Assembly: GCF_027988105.1 (NCBI RefSeq)
Contig: NZ_JAQJZJ010000007.1
Span: forward strand, 124,001 to 188,000
Length of the DNA: 64,000 nt
Direction: 5' to 3'
From: Pseudomonas aestuarii
GTDB lineage: Bacteria; Pseudomonadota; Gammaproteobacteria; Pseudomonadales; Pseudomonadaceae
The notes beneath the pieces are model-generated. The model had not been told where the DNA came from and made no database searches. It was given only the letters and a program-made list of their open reading frames with translations. Shown here piece after piece: positions 29,915-40,752 of this stretch. Position 1 is the first letter of the stretch. Every line of letters starts with the position of its first letter. Both the position numbers and the translations under genes were made by a program.

Positions 29915-32074
29915 TCAGTCCGTGGGGCGGTTCAGTGCGAACAGCAACAGGGACCGGTCGCCGACCTCGTATTCCCGGTCCAAGGCGAAGACTTCGCGGT
30001 CGCCGTCGACCCGCGCCGTATCGAGCAGGCGGCGCCAGCCGTTGCCCTGGGGCACCTCCGGCAGACGGAAGTCGATCGGCTGGTAATGCGCATTGACGAT
30101 CAGCAGCAGGGTGCTGTCCGAACCGCTGCGGCGGATGCCAGTGGGTTGCGCGCGACCGTCGAGGAGCATGCCCAGGCAGCGGCCCTGGCCATCGTGCCAC
30201 TGCTCGATGCTCATTTCCTCGCCGCTGGGCGCCAGCCAAGCCACGTCCTTGACCCCCAGCTCTTCATTGTAGGCGCCGATCAGGTAGCGGCCGCGGCGCA
30301 GGATCGGGTAGGCCAGGCGCAGCCTGATCGCCTGGCGCACGAACAGCAGCAGGGCCGCGCCATCCTCGTCCAGCGCCCAGTCGATCCAGCCAATCTCGCT
30401 GTCCTGGCAGTAGGCATTGTTGTTGCCATGCTGGGTGCGGGCGAACTCGTCGCCGGCGAGCAGCATCGGCGTGCCCTGGGAGAACAGCAGGGTGGCCATG
30501 AAGTTGTACATCTGGCGCAGGCGCAGCGCACGGATCTGCGGGTCGTCGCTCGGGCCCTCGACGCCATGGTTCCAGGACAGGTTGTTGTCGGTGCCGTCCT
30601 GGTTGTTCTCCTGGTTGGCCTCGTTGTGCTTGTCGTTGTAGGACACCAGGTCGTGCAGGGTGAAGCCGTCGTGGGCGGTGACGAAATTGACCGAGCTGTG
30701 GGGCCGCCGCCCGCGCCGGTCGAACAGGTCGCCGGAGGCGGTCAGGCGCTTGGCGAAGTCGGCGAGCTGGTTGTCGTCACCTTTCCAGAAGGCGCGCACG
30801 GTGTCGCGGAAGCGGTCGTTCCATTCCGCCCAGCCGGGCGGGAAGCCGCCGAGCTGGTAACCGCCGGGGCCGCAGTCCCAAGGCTCGGCGATCAGCTTGA
30901 CCTGGCTCAGCAGCGGATCCTGGCGGCAGGCGACGAGAAAGCCGTGACGCTCGTCGAAGCCCTGCGGCTCGCGGCCGAGGATGGTCGCCAGGTCGAAGCG
31001 GAAGCCATCCACGTGCATCTCCGCGACCCAGTAGCGCAGCGAGTCGGTGACCATCTGCAGGACCCGGGGGTGGCTGAGGTCGAGGGTATTGCCGGTGCCG
31101 GAATCGTTGACGTAGAAGCGCTGGTCGTCGGCCTGCAGGCGGTAGTAGCTGAGGTTGTCGATCCCGCGCATCGACAGGGTCGGTCCCAGTTCGTTGCCTT
31201 CGGCGGTGTGGTTGTAGACCACGTCGAGGATCACCTCGATCCCGGCATGGTGCAGGTGCGCGACCATTTCCTTGAATTCGCTGACCTTGCCGCTGGCGAG
31301 GTAGCGCGGGTGCGGGGCGAAGAAGGCCAGGGTGTTGTAGCCCCAATAGTTGCTCAGTTCCTTGTTCAGCAGGTGCTGGTCGTTGACGAAGGCGCACACC
31401 GGCAGCAGTTCGAGCGCGGAGACGCCGAGCTCGCGGAGGTGCTGCAGGACCGCCTCGACACTCAGGCCGGCAAAGCTGCCGCGCAGCTCGGCGGGCACCT
31501 GCGGATGGCGCATGGTGTAGCCGCGCACGTGGGTCTCGTAGAGGATGGTGCGATCCCAGGGGAGCTGCAGACGATGATCGCGGCCCCAGGTGAAGGCCGG
31601 GTCGATGACCTTGCTCTTGGGCACGAAGGGCGCACTGTCGCGCTGGTCGAAGCTGAGGTCGGCGTCCTGCGAGCCGATGATGTAGCCGAACAGGGCTTCC
31701 GACCAGCGCAACTCGCCCAGCAGCTGTTTGGCATAGGGGTCGATCAGCAGCTTGTGGGGGTTGAACCTCAAGCCCACGTCCGGGGCGTAGGGGCCGTGCA
31801 CGCGGTAGCCGTAGATCTGCCCGGGATGGGCATCGGGCAGATAGCCGTGCCAGATCTCGTCGGTGTATTCCGGCAGCTGGATACGCTCCAACTCGACCTG
31901 GCCGCTGTCATCGAACAGGCACAACTCGACCATATGGGCATGGGCGGAAAACAGCGCGAAGTTGACGCCCAGACCATCCCAGGTGGCGCCGAGGGGGAAG
32001 GGCAAGCCCTCGCGAATCCGCGACGGAATCATCACCTGCGGCGCCTGCGAGCCTTTCTTCTGTCTGCTGTGCAT
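29915..32074 (-). CDS. glgX: Glycogen debranching enzyme GlgX
   Basis: The 719-residue GH13 isoamylase-type enzyme hydrolyses alpha-1,6 branches of glycogen or limit dextrins. An N-terminal carbohydrate-binding part ([19 protein letters not shown]) precedes the barrel. Catalytic segments are [14 protein letters not shown] (nucleophile Asp), [16 protein letters not shown] (acid/base Glu) and [16 protein letters not shown]. Start ATG 32074 has AGGAGG upstream. A 181-bp gap separates it from the preceding DUF2934 gene, but it reads in the same direction. Confidence 0.96.
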   Translation of the reverse strand: MHSRQKKGSQAPQVMIPSRIREGLPFPLGATWDGLGVNFALFSAHAHMVELCLFDDSGQVELERIQLPEYTDEIWHGYLPDAHPGQIYGYRVHGPYAPDVGLRFNPHKLLIDPYAKQLLGELRWSEALFGYIIGSQDADLSFDQRDSAPFVPKSKVIDPAFTWGRDHRLQLPWDRTILYETHVRGYTMRHPQVPAELRGSFAGLSVEAVLQHLRELGVSALELLPVCAFVNDQHLLNKELSNYWGYNTLAFFAPHPRYLASGKVSEFKEMVAHLHHAGIEVILDVVYNHTAEGNELGPTLSMRGIDNLSYYRLQADDQRFYVNDSGTGNTLDLSHPRVLQMVTDSLRYWVAEMHVDGFRFDLATILGREPQGFDERHGFLVACRQDPLLSQVKLIAEPWDCGPGGYQLGGFPPGWAEWNDRFRDTVRAFWKGDDNQLADFAKRLTASGDLFDRRGRRPHSSVNFVTAHDGFTLHDLVSYNDKHNEANQENNQDGTDNNLSWNHGVEGPSDDPQIRALRLRQMYNFMATLLFSQGTPMLLAGDEFARTQHGNNNAYCQDSEIGWIDWALDEDGAALLLFVRQAIRLRLAYPILRRGRYLIGAYNEELGVKDVAWLAPSGEEMSIEQWHDGQGRCLGMLLDGRAQPTGIRRSGSDSTLLLIVNAHYQPIDFRLPEVPQGNGWRRLLDTARVDGDREVFALDREYEVGDRSLLLFALNRPTD

Positions 32075-32255
32075 CTGACCTCCTGGGAGCTCGCCGGGAC
32101 GAGGCGGCGCTGCGGTTGCGGGCCGCGCCCCGGTGCCGGACGACCACTGCCGGCCATGAACAACTGGCGCAGAAAAGCGATGTCTTGTCTTTTCTGCTGG
32201 GCCTCTGTCGCCGCGCCGCGCGCTTCACGCTGCTCGGCGGGACCTGGTACTCGCC

Positions 32256-32516
32256 TCAGGTGTCGGCCTTGCCCGTACTCCGCGGTTGTTTGAGGACGCT
32301 GGCCTTGGCCGACGTCGCCATGCTTCTGGGCTGGCGCATGGAGGGCGGCCTGGCGCTCGCCGGGGCGGCGCTGGCGGCCAGGGCCTCGGCTTCGACCAGT
32401 TGCCGGGCCATGTCCCAGTGCCGCTGCGCCTGTCCCTGGGGGCAGCCTTCGGTCAGCCAGATCTGGTGGGCGTATTCACGGATCTGCTGCTCGTCAATCT
32501 TCACTTCGCTACTCAT
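32256..32516 (-). CDS. DUF2934 small protein
   Basis: An 86-residue protein carrying the DUF2934 signature near its N-terminus: IREYAHQIWLTEGCPQGQAQ then HWDMARQLVEAEA. An Ala/Pro/Ser-rich basic tail follows. The function is unknown; proteins of this family often lie in trehalose/glycogen clusters. I start at ATG 32516, where the domain begins and an upstream AGGAG-like site occurs within treY; it overlaps the treY end by 8 bp. Confidence 0.85.
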   Translation of the reverse strand: MSSEVKIDEQQIREYAHQIWLTEGCPQGQAQRHWDMARQLVEAEALAASAAPASARPPSMRQPRSMATSAKASVLKQPRSTGKADT

Positions 32517-35325
32517 CTGTTGGCTCCTTGGTGGCGGGGGCGGGGGAATACCACACGCAGAAGGGTAAATCCGCCAGGGCCTGCGCCAGCGGCAGTTGCT
32601 CCTGGCCGCGGGCGATGCCCGGGGCGGCAAACAGCCCGAGCCAGGCTTGCCCGGCGAGTGCGGCCGGCAGCCTGACCCGGGTGTCGCCCCACTGGTCGGG
32701 GGGAATCAGGGGCAGTTTGGCGTCGCCGAGCAGGGCGCTGGCCAGGCGCGGCACTATCACCAGCAGCCGCTCGTCCGCGTGCTCGCGGGCGAAGGCCAGG
32801 ACCCGCTCGGCCTGGCTGCCGGTCACCGCCAGCGGCCGGTAACGGCCGCTGGCAAACAGCGCCGGACGTTGCAGGCGCAGGGCCAGGGTATGGGCGATCA
32901 GCCACTGCTTGATGCGACCGTCACGCCAGTGCGCCAGCAGTTGTCCTGGCGCGACGCTGTGATCCAGTGCGCGCTGGCGGGCGGTGAAGTCCACCGGCCG
33001 GCGGTTGTCTGGATCGACCAGGCTGAAGTCCCAGAATTCGCTGCCCTGGTAGAGGTCCGGTACGCCCGGGGTGGTCATGCGCAGCAGTGCCTGGACCAGG
33101 CCGTTGAGCGCCCCGGCCGGGGCGATTGCGTTCGCCGCGGCGGCGAGCTCCGCGCGTAGCTTGGCCTGCCGCGGATCGTTCAGCAGGCCCTGCAGATAGG
33201 CGCGGCAGGCGTGTTCATAGTCCAGGTTCGGCGCGGTCCAACTGCTGCGCAGCTTGGCTTCGCGCAGGGCCTTGTGCTGCCACTGGGCAACCCGCTCGGC
33301 ATAGTGGCGCAGCCCCTCGGCGTCATCGGCGGCGAGGGCCAGCGGCCAGCTGCCGAGCAGGATCTGCAACAGCATCAGCTCGTCGCCCGGCGAGGGCGCC
33401 GGGCCATCGGCCAGGTGCTGGCGCAGCGGCGCGGCCTGAGCCAGCCAACGCCGCACCTGGGCGGCGAACCAGGGGCCGCGCTCGCTGAGCACGGCCAGCC
33501 GTGCGCGGGTGTCTTCGCCGCGCTTGTGGTCATGGCTGGCGGTGCACAGCAAGCCGCGCGGGAAGCGCTGCTGACGGCTCCGGCAGGCGTCGTGGAAGGC
33601 CTGTGGCGGGGCACTGAAACGCTGCGGGTCGAAGCCGACGTCGTTGCGCGACAGCAGCCGTGCCGAGCGATAGCCAGCGGTGTCCTCCAGCGCCTTGGCC
33701 GCCGTCGGCGAGGTCAGCTGCTGGAAGCGTACGCAGGCCTGTTTTCTGGCCCGGCGCAGGGGGCCGGGCGGAACTTGGCGCAAGGGCTGGCCGCCGAGCC
33801 AGCGCTGCAGGTGCTCGAGCAGTGGCCAGTCGCTTTCGCCGAGGGTGCTGCGCGCGCCCTGCAGCGCCTGCTGGAAGAACGGCTGATCCTCGGCGCGGCG
33901 GCCGCAGGCGTTGATATAGCTGCGATAGACCGGAAAATGCACGATCAGCTCGAGTAGCGCCCGGCGAATCGTGCCGAGGGTCAGGTCGCGGCTCATCAGA
34001 TCGCCACGGGCGACCTGCAGCAGGGCCTGGGCGACGGTTTCGAAGTCGCCGGCCAGGGGGCCGGTGAGCATCGCCCGGCGGGCCTGACGCAGCTCCTCGA
34101 GAAAGTCCGCCGGGCGCCCGCTGAGTTCGCTCCAGAGCGCGCCGAGCGGCGCCTCGCCGGCCGGGTCGTGCTGCAACAGGGAGACCTGGTTCATGAAGTC
34201 GTAGCCGGTGCTGCCGTCCACCAGCCAGTCGCCTGGCAGTTGCTCGCCCTGGCCGAGGATCTTCTCCACGTAGATCGGCAAGTGGCTGAGCGTCGCCGCT
34301 GGCGGGCGCGCCGCGAGCAGGCGCTCACAGCGGCGGCGCAGGCGCCGGCAGTAGCCGCGCGGATCGGCCAGGCCGTCGATGTGGTCGATACGCAGGCCGT
34401 CGACCAGGCCGTTGGCGATCAGTTGGAAGATCTTGCCATGGGTCCGCTCGAACACCCGCGGGCGTTCGACCCGCAGGCCGCCGAGTTCGTTGATATCGAA
34501 GAAGCGCCGCCAGTTGATGTCGTCGGCGGCCGTGCGCCAGCTGGCCAGGCGATAGTGTTGGCGCTCGAGCAGCCGGTGCAGGCGCTCGAAGCCGGCCTCG
34601 CTGCGCGAGTCGTAGCGGCCGAGCATGGCCTCCAGGGCCTGGCGAACCGGCGCCTGCTTGGCCAGCCGGGCCAGTTCGGCCTTGAGGTCGGCGGCGGCCT
34701 GCCGTGCATCGGCCTGACTGGCGAGCGCGGCGAAACCTGGCGCCAGCGCTTGCAACGCCGGATGCTCGGCGGCTTCGAGGAGTTCGGTATAGCTGGCCGG
34801 GTCGAGCGGGAAGTGGTGCTCATGGTGTTCGACCTGGAAGCAGCCGCGCGCAGCGACGAATCGCAGGGGCAGCTCGCCGGCCAGGAGCATCTCGCCGTAG
34901 TCGCTGCGCAGGAAGGGCACCAGCAACTGGCCCTTGAGCAGTGGGTCGGGGGAATGCCATTCGATATCGAAGAAGTTCGCATAGGGGCTGCGCTGGCCCC
35001 ACTCCAGCACATCCAGCCACCAGGGGTTGGCCGCGCCGCCCACCGCCATGTGGTTGGAGACGATGTCGAGAATCAGGCCCATGTCGCGCCGCCGCAGCGC
35101 CGCGACCAGGCGGCGCAGGGCCGGCTCGCCGCCCAGTTCGGGGTTGATCGTGCTCGGGTCGACCACGTCGTAGCAGTGCCGCGAGCCGGGACGGGCGCTG
35201 AGCAGGGGGGAGGCATACAGGTGACTGATGCCGAGGTCGGCGAAGTAGTCGACCAGCGCGGCGGCATCGTCCAGGGTGAAATCGGAGTGGAACTGCAGGC
35301 GCAGGGTCGCGCTGAGGGGCTTCAT
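32509..35325 (-). CDS. treY: Malto-oligosyltrehalose synthase TreY
   Basis: The 938-residue GH13 enzyme converts the reducing-end maltosyl unit of maltodextrins to a trehalosyl unit. Characteristic segments: LRLQFHSDFTLDDAAALVDY at the start, DIVSNHMAVGG, the nucleophile region GLRIDHIDGLADPRGY, YVEKILGQGEQLP (acid/base Glu) and CTASHDHKRGEDTRAR. Full length. It overlaps malQ by 4 bp. TreZ, which releases the trehalose, is encoded two genes upstream. Confidence 0.96.
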   Translation of the reverse strand: MKPLSATLRLQFHSDFTLDDAAALVDYFADLGISHLYASPLLSARPGSRHCYDVVDPSTINPELGGEPALRRLVAALRRRDMGLILDIVSNHMAVGGAANPWWLDVLEWGQRSPYANFFDIEWHSPDPLLKGQLLVPFLRSDYGEMLLAGELPLRFVAARGCFQVEHHEHHFPLDPASYTELLEAAEHPALQALAPGFAALASQADARQAAADLKAELARLAKQAPVRQALEAMLGRYDSRSEAGFERLHRLLERQHYRLASWRTAADDINWRRFFDINELGGLRVERPRVFERTHGKIFQLIANGLVDGLRIDHIDGLADPRGYCRRLRRRCERLLAARPPAATLSHLPIYVEKILGQGEQLPGDWLVDGSTGYDFMNQVSLLQHDPAGEAPLGALWSELSGRPADFLEELRQARRAMLTGPLAGDFETVAQALLQVARGDLMSRDLTLGTIRRALLELIVHFPVYRSYINACGRRAEDQPFFQQALQGARSTLGESDWPLLEHLQRWLGGQPLRQVPPGPLRRARKQACVRFQQLTSPTAAKALEDTAGYRSARLLSRNDVGFDPQRFSAPPQAFHDACRSRQQRFPRGLLCTASHDHKRGEDTRARLAVLSERGPWFAAQVRRWLAQAAPLRQHLADGPAPSPGDELMLLQILLGSWPLALAADDAEGLRHYAERVAQWQHKALREAKLRSSWTAPNLDYEHACRAYLQGLLNDPRQAKLRAELAAAANAIAPAGALNGLVQALLRMTTPGVPDLYQGSEFWDFSLVDPDNRRPVDFTARQRALDHSVAPGQLLAHWRDGRIKQWLIAHTLALRLQRPALFASGRYRPLAVTGSQAERVLAFAREHADERLLVIVPRLASALLGDAKLPLIPPDQWGDTRVRLPAALAGQAWLGLFAAPGIARGQEQLPLAQALADLPFCVWYSPAPATKEPTDE

Positions 35326-37400
35326 GGGCGCTCCTGCGGTCGCTGTCGCGCCCGCGCCAGCAGTTGCAGGCGGTGCCTGGCCAGCTTGCCGTCGAGCAGG
35401 TGCGCGCTGTCGCCGTGCCAGCGTCGCCGCCAGTTGGGGTGTTGGTCGAAGGTGCCGGGCAGGTTGGCCTGCTGCTCCAGGCCGAGGACATCTTCCATCG
35501 GCAGCAGCACCAACGGCGCCGGGGTGTGGGCGAGGAAGACGATGCTCGCATCGAGCACCTGAGCGCTACTCGGCGGCTCGTCCAGTGGCATCCCGGTATC
35601 CGTGGCCAGGGCGGCAAGCAGGCCCTCGCGCTCGAGCTCGCGGCTCGCGCGGGCGGCGGCCAGGGCCGGCGCGTCGAGCAGACCGAGGCGCTCGCGCCAG
35701 TCGAGGTCGCGGCCCAGCCACCAGCCGCTCAGGGTCGGCAGGTCGTGGGTGCTGGTGGTGGCCAGGGCATCGGCCGGCCAGGTGGCCGCTGGCGCGAAGT
35801 TGTGCTGCTGGTCCTGTTCGAACAGCAGCACGCGCATGCCCAGGCCACCGCGGGCGGCCAGTGCCGCGCTGAAGCCTGCGGGCACCGTGCCGAGATCCTC
35901 GCCGAGGATCAGCGCCTGATGCCGCCAGGACTCCAAGGCCAGCAGGCGCAGCAGGTCGTGCAGCGGATAGCGCAGGTAGGCGCCATCGGCGGGGTCGGCC
36001 CCCAGGGGAATCACCCACAGGCGTTCGAGGCCCATCACATGGTCGATGCGCAGGCCGCCGGCATGGGCCAGATTGGCTCGCAGCATCTCGATGAAGGCGC
36101 GATAACCATGGCGGTGCAGGCCGTGCGGGGAGAATGCCGAAAGACCCCAGTTCTGCCCGCTACGGTTGAGGATGTCCGGTGGTGCGCCGACGCGCAGGGT
36201 CGAGAGCAACTCGGCCTGACGGCTCCAGGCCTGGCTGCCGCCGACATCGGCACCGACCGCCAGGTCGTTGATCAGGCCGATGCGCATGCCGGCGCTGCGC
36301 GCGGCCTGCTGGGTCTGCGCCAGGCAACGGCTGATCAGCCATTGGCCGAAGGCGTGAAAGCTGACCTCCTCGGCGTGCTCGGCGGCGAACCGCGCCACCG
36401 CCGGGCTGGCCGGATGGTGAAATTGCGCCGGCCAGCAGTGCCAGTCGCACGGCTCATCGTCGCGGGCATGGAAGCCATGCAGGGCTTCAAAGCGGCAATG
36501 ATTTTCCAGCGGTTCGGCGCCGTCCCGGCGGAAGTCGAGAAAGTCTTGGCGGAGCGGCGGGTCAGCGTTGACGAAGTCGCTGAACAGCCGGCGCAACAGG
36601 CGCAGCTTGGCCCGGGAGGCGGCAGGCCAATCGAGCAGTTCCAGGCGTTCCAGGCGCGCCAGCTCGGGGCCCAGGCCTTCGGCGTCGATCGCCCGGCGCA
36701 GCGCTTCCTCGCCGAGCAGGCTGGCAGGCGCGGCATGCAGGATGTTGCAGAACAGCCGGCTGGAGGGGGAGTAGGGACTGAAACGCCGGGTATCGGCGCT
36801 GAACATGGCATGCACCGGGCTGATCGCCACGGCATCGGTGCCGCGCGCTGCGGCGGCGCGGACCAGCTGTTGCAGGGCCAGGGTATCGCCGATACCACCG
36901 TCGCCGGCACGGCGCAGGGCATACAGCTGCACGCCCAGGCCCCAGATGCTCGGCCTGGCGCTGCCGGTCAGCTGGCCGAGGCTGGTGCCTTGGGCCGGCG
37001 CCACGGCCAGGGTCAGTTGCTGGTCGCCGATGCACAGTTGCTGATAGCCGATTGCGTCGAGGCCGTTGAGCCGGCCCGCGTGGTCCAGCTGGCCGGCGTG
37101 ACGGCTGCCATCTTCATGCAGCAGCTCGAACGGCGTGCCGGCGGGAAAGCGCGCGGAGAGATCCAGTGGCGTGCCGGCATCCAGGGTCAGCAGCGGCGGC
37201 AGGCTGACCTGGTTCGCATCCTGCTGCAGCTGGGCGAGGCTCTCCTCGATCTGCGCCGGGCTCTCGGCCGGCAGCGCCAGGGCGGCGAGGATCCGCCGCA
37301 GCACGGCGGGCGTCACGCGTTGCGCGCGCCGATCGGCATCCACCCAGTCGACGACCAGGCCGGCGGCCTCGGCCAGGGCCAGCAAGCGTTTATCCGTCAT
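35322..37400 (-). CDS. malQ: 4-alpha-glucanotransferase (amylomaltase) MalQ
   Basis: A 692-residue GH77 enzyme that disproportionates maltodextrins, recycling short chains for GlgA/TreY. Motifs: GIGDTLALQQLVRAA, HGLHRHGYRAFIEMLRA, LRIDHVMGLERLW (catalytic Asp), ILGEDLGTVP (acid/base Glu) and TTSTHDLPTLSGWWLG. Start at ATG 37400 (MTDKRLLALAEAAGL), 11 bp inside the end of treZ; the frame continues upstream only as a shadow of treZ. Overlaps treY by 4 bp. Confidence 0.95.
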   Translation of the reverse strand: MTDKRLLALAEAAGLVVDWVDADRRAQRVTPAVLRRILAALALPAESPAQIEESLAQLQQDANQVSLPPLLTLDAGTPLDLSARFPAGTPFELLHEDGSRHAGQLDHAGRLNGLDAIGYQQLCIGDQQLTLAVAPAQGTSLGQLTGSARPSIWGLGVQLYALRRAGDGGIGDTLALQQLVRAAAARGTDAVAISPVHAMFSADTRRFSPYSPSSRLFCNILHAAPASLLGEEALRRAIDAEGLGPELARLERLELLDWPAASRAKLRLLRRLFSDFVNADPPLRQDFLDFRRDGAEPLENHCRFEALHGFHARDDEPCDWHCWPAQFHHPASPAVARFAAEHAEEVSFHAFGQWLISRCLAQTQQAARSAGMRIGLINDLAVGADVGGSQAWSRQAELLSTLRVGAPPDILNRSGQNWGLSAFSPHGLHRHGYRAFIEMLRANLAHAGGLRIDHVMGLERLWVIPLGADPADGAYLRYPLHDLLRLLALESWRHQALILGEDLGTVPAGFSAALAARGGLGMRVLLFEQDQQHNFAPAATWPADALATTSTHDLPTLSGWWLGRDLDWRERLGLLDAPALAAARASRELEREGLLAALATDTGMPLDEPPSSAQVLDASIVFLAHTPAPLVLLPMEDVLGLEQQANLPGTFDQHPNWRRRWHGDSAHLLDGKLARHRLQLLARARQRPQERP

Positions 37401-39168
37401 CGCCGGGCTCCAGGAACACCAGCGCGGTTTTTGCCGCGAGCAGGCCGCTCTGGCGCTGGGCGAGAACCGCGCGGCTGGCGAACAGCAGCCGTCCCGCCGG
37501 TGCGGCGGCGAGCGCCGCGGCCTGCTCGTCGAGGTTGAGCTCGATGCGCAGCACCTGGCCGTCGCCCAGCCGCCAGCGGGCGCTGACTGCAGCCTCGGCC
37601 AGCACCTCGGCGCCGAGCGCCCGGGCCCCGGGCAGGCGCGGCACGATCTCGTCCTGGCGCAGCCTGAGCAGCTGGCGGTACAGCGTGCGCCATTCGGCGT
37701 GGCCGGGCTGGTCGGCACAGCCGAAGTCGGGCCGCGAGGCGGTGAAGGTGGTCTCGGCATTGGGCGCCGGAATCCGCTCGCGGCTGGCGGCGTCGGCGAA
37801 GGCGGGGAAGGAGGCGAACTCGGCACGCCGGCCGATCCGCACCGCGTCGGCCAGTGCGTCGGTGTGACTGGTGAAGTAGAGGAAGGGCTGGCGCACGGCG
37901 ATTTCATCGCCCATGAACAACAGCGGGATCATCGGTGAGAGCAGCAGCAGGCAGGTCGCCGCGCGCAGGGCTTCGGCATCGGCCAGCTCGATCAGGCGCT
38001 CGCCGAGGGCGCGGTTGCCGATCTGGTCGTGGTTCTGCAGGAACAGCACGAAGGCGCTCGGCGGCAGGTGGCCGCTGGGCTCGCCGCGGGGCTTGCCATG
38101 GCGGTTGAGCTGGCCCTGATAGACGAAGCCTTCGCCCAGGCAGCGCGCCAGCTTGTGCGTGGTCGCGTGGCAGAAGTCGGCGTAGTAGCCTTGCGTCTCG
38201 CCGGTCAGCAGCACGTGCAGGGCGTTGTGGCCGTCATCGTTCCACTGCGCGGTGAAGCCTTGCGCGAGCAGGCTGGCGCTGTTGTCCTCGTTCTCCAGCA
38301 CCAGGTGCACCTGCCGTTGCGGGGCCAGCGCGGCGCGCACCCGCGCCGCCAGTTCGCGCAGGAAACTCTTGTCGTCGATGGCGTGCACCGCGTCCAGGCG
38401 CAGGCCGTCGAAGCGGTACTCCTGCAGCCATTGCAGGGCGCTGTCGATGAAGAAATCGCGCACCTGCGGGCGGCGAAAGTCGATGGCATCGCCCCAGGGG
38501 GTGGGCTGGTCGTGACGGAAGAAGGCCTTGGCATAGTGGCCGAGGAAGTTGCCGTCCGGGCCGAAGTGGTTGTAGACAACATCGAGGAAGACCATCAGGC
38601 CGTGGCCGTGGGCCTGGTCGATCAGCTGCTTGAGCGCCGCCGGAGGGCCGTAGGAAGCTTCCGGCGCATAGGGCAGCACGCCGTCGTAGCCCCAGTTGCG
38701 CGCGCCGGGGAATTCCGCCAGCGGCATCAGTTCGATCGCGCTGATGCCCAGTTCGGCCAGGCCGGCGAGGCGTTCGCCGAGCGCCGCATAGCCGCCCATG
38801 GCCCCCACGTGCACTTCATAGATCACCGCCTCGTGCCAGGGCCGGCCGCACCATTCGGGGTGCAGCCAGTGATAGGCCTGGGGGTCGACCACCAGGCTCG
38901 GCGCGTGAACGTCGCCGGCCTGGGCGCGCGAGGCGGGGTCGGGCACGCACAATTGGCCATCGATGCAATAGCGGTAGCGCGTACCGGCGCCGCAGGCGAG
39001 TTCGCAACGGAACCAGCCGGCTTCCTCGGCCTGCATCGGCCAGTTCGCGCCGCCCTCGATTGCCACGCTGACTGTTTGCGCATCCGGCGCCCAGAGGCAG
39101 AAGCGCGTTCGCCCGCCCTCGAGCAGAAGGGCCCCGTGCTGCTGGCAGCGGGCGTACTGCACTGACAT
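37390..39168 (-). CDS. treZ: Malto-oligosyltrehalose trehalohydrolase TreZ
   Basis: The 592-residue GH13 enzyme hydrolyses the trehalosyl end made by TreY, releasing free trehalose. An N-terminal domain (RFCLWAPDAQTVSVAIEGG) precedes the barrel with GLRLDAVHAIDD (nucleophile), VLENEDNSASLL (acid/base) and LQNHDQIGNRALGERL. Start ATG 39168 has GGGGAGAG upstream. It starts 14 bp after the glgA stop and overlaps malQ by 11 bp. Confidence 0.96.
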   Translation of the reverse strand: MSVQYARCQQHGALLLEGGRTRFCLWAPDAQTVSVAIEGGANWPMQAEEAGWFRCELACGAGTRYRYCIDGQLCVPDPASRAQAGDVHAPSLVVDPQAYHWLHPEWCGRPWHEAVIYEVHVGAMGGYAALGERLAGLAELGISAIELMPLAEFPGARNWGYDGVLPYAPEASYGPPAALKQLIDQAHGHGLMVFLDVVYNHFGPDGNFLGHYAKAFFRHDQPTPWGDAIDFRRPQVRDFFIDSALQWLQEYRFDGLRLDAVHAIDDKSFLRELAARVRAALAPQRQVHLVLENEDNSASLLAQGFTAQWNDDGHNALHVLLTGETQGYYADFCHATTHKLARCLGEGFVYQGQLNRHGKPRGEPSGHLPPSAFVLFLQNHDQIGNRALGERLIELADAEALRAATCLLLLSPMIPLLFMGDEIAVRQPFLYFTSHTDALADAVRIGRRAEFASFPAFADAASRERIPAPNAETTFTASRPDFGCADQPGHAEWRTLYRQLLRLRQDEIVPRLPGARALGAEVLAEAAVSARWRLGDGQVLRIELNLDEQAAALAAAPAGRLLFASRAVLAQRQSGLLAAKTALVFLEPGDDG

Positions 39169-39182
39169 GTCTGCACTCTCCC

Positions 39183-40742
39183 CTAGGCGGGCGCGCGGAC
39201 CGTGCGCCGGCGCTCAAGCAGCCTGTGGTAAAGCTCGGCATAGGGGGCGATCGCCTCGCTCCAGAAGAAGCGCGAGGCCATTGCCCGGCAGCGCATGGCC
39301 TGCAACAAGCGGGGGTGGGCGTAGACCTTGAGCGCGCGTTCGATCGCCTGGCGATAGCTGGCGACCTTGGCCTGATCGAACAGGAAGCCACTGACGCCGT
39401 CCTCGATAGTGTCCGCCAGGCCGCCGGTACGCCGGGCGATCGGCAGGGAGGCGAAGCGTTGCGCATACATCTGGCTGAGCCCGCAGGGCTCGTAACGCGA
39501 CGGCATCAGCAGGAAGTCGCTGCCGGCGAACATGCGCCGGGCGTCCGTTTCATCGAAACCGATATGCACGCCGATGTGCCCGGGGAAGCGGCTACCGAGT
39601 TGGCGCATGCGCTCCTCGATCAGCGGTTCACCACGACCGATGACGGCGATTTGTCCGCCGGCGGCGACTATGTCGGCGGCGACCGCGAGGGTCAGGTCGA
39701 TACCCTTCTGCTGCACCAGGCGCGAGACCACGGCGAACAATGGCCCGGCCGAGGGCTGCAACTCGAAGCGCTGGCGCACGTAGGCGGCATTCGCCGCCTT
39801 GCCTTGCCAGTCGCTGCTGCTGAAATGGTCCAGCAAGTGGGGATCGCTGGCCGGGTCCCAGCTGTCGTCGATGCCGTTGCGAATGCCGCTGAGCAGGCCC
39901 TGGCGCGCCTTGCTCCTGAGTATGCCTTCCAGGCCGCAACCGAACTGCGCGGTGGTGATTTCCCGCGCGTAGGTCGCACTGACGGTGGTGATCCGGCTGG
40001 CGTAGGCGATACCGGCCTTGAGAAAGGACAGTTTGCCGTGGAATTCCATGCCCTCGGGTCGGCAGGCTGCGGCCGGTATGCCCAGTTCGGGACGGCACGC
40101 CAGGCTGTACAGGCCCAGGTAGGCGAGGTTATGGATGGTGAACACGCTGGAGGTGGTCTGGCCGCGCCAGTGCATGTAGGCCGGGGCCAGCGCTGCCGGC
40201 CAGTCATGCGCGTGGATCAGGTCCGGACGCCAGAGAGTGCCGCTGTTGCCCGCCGCGATTTCGGCGGCCGCCAGGCCCAGGCGGGCGAAGCGGATATGGT
40301 TATCCGCCCAGTCCCGGCCCTTTTCGTCGGTGTAGGGGCTGCCCGGGCGCTCATAGAGTTCCGGGCAGAGCAGCAGGTAGACGATCAGGCCGTCGGCGAG
40401 ATCGATACGGCCGAGCTTGCAGGGAGGCAGCGCGGCATGTCCGTCGATGCGGCCGACCACCCGCACCGGATGGCCGCTCTCGAGCACTTCGCGGTAGCCG
40501 GGCAGGAGCACGCGGACATCGTGGAGGCGGGCCAGGGCGCGGGGCAGGGCGGCGCAGACTTCGCCGAGACCGCCGGTCTTGGCCAGGCCTGCCAGCTCGG
40601 AGGTGACGAAGAGGATATTGCGCCTGCCCGGTTGGAAGCTGTGCAGATGCAGATTGGAATTGCCCGGGGCCGACAGGTTGGCTGCGGCAGGATTATTCTT
40701 GCGACGCTCTTGAGCGGGGAACTGGAGTGGGGAATCTACCAT
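39183..40742 (-). CDS. glgA: Glycogen synthase GlgA
   Basis: The 519-residue GT5 enzyme elongates alpha-1,4-glucan from ADP- (or UDP-) glucose. The donor-binding N-terminus reads FVTSELAGLAKTGGLGEVCA; the C-terminal half holds SRLVQQKGIDLTL and MPSRYEPCGLSQMYA. Start ATG 40742 is chosen because AAGGAGGA lies 5 bases upstream; an upstream ATG at 40781 lacks one. An N-terminal extension of about 40 residues precedes the catalytic fold. No glgC (ADP-glucose pyrophosphorylase) is present in the window. First recognised gene of the nine-gene minus-strand run. Confidence 0.95.
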   Translation of the reverse strand: MVDSPLQFPAQERRKNNPAAANLSAPGNSNLHLHSFQPGRRNILFVTSELAGLAKTGGLGEVCAALPRALARLHDVRVLLPGYREVLESGHPVRVVGRIDGHAALPPCKLGRIDLADGLIVYLLLCPELYERPGSPYTDEKGRDWADNHIRFARLGLAAAEIAAGNSGTLWRPDLIHAHDWPAALAPAYMHWRGQTTSSVFTIHNLAYLGLYSLACRPELGIPAAACRPEGMEFHGKLSFLKAGIAYASRITTVSATYAREITTAQFGCGLEGILRSKARQGLLSGIRNGIDDSWDPASDPHLLDHFSSSDWQGKAANAAYVRQRFELQPSAGPLFAVVSRLVQQKGIDLTLAVAADIVAAGGQIAVIGRGEPLIEERMRQLGSRFPGHIGVHIGFDETDARRMFAGSDFLLMPSRYEPCGLSQMYAQRFASLPIARRTGGLADTIEDGVSGFLFDQAKVASYRQAIERALKVYAHPRLLQAMRCRAMASRFFWSEAIAPYAELYHRLLERRRTVRAPA

Positions 40743-40752
40743 TGAGTCCTCC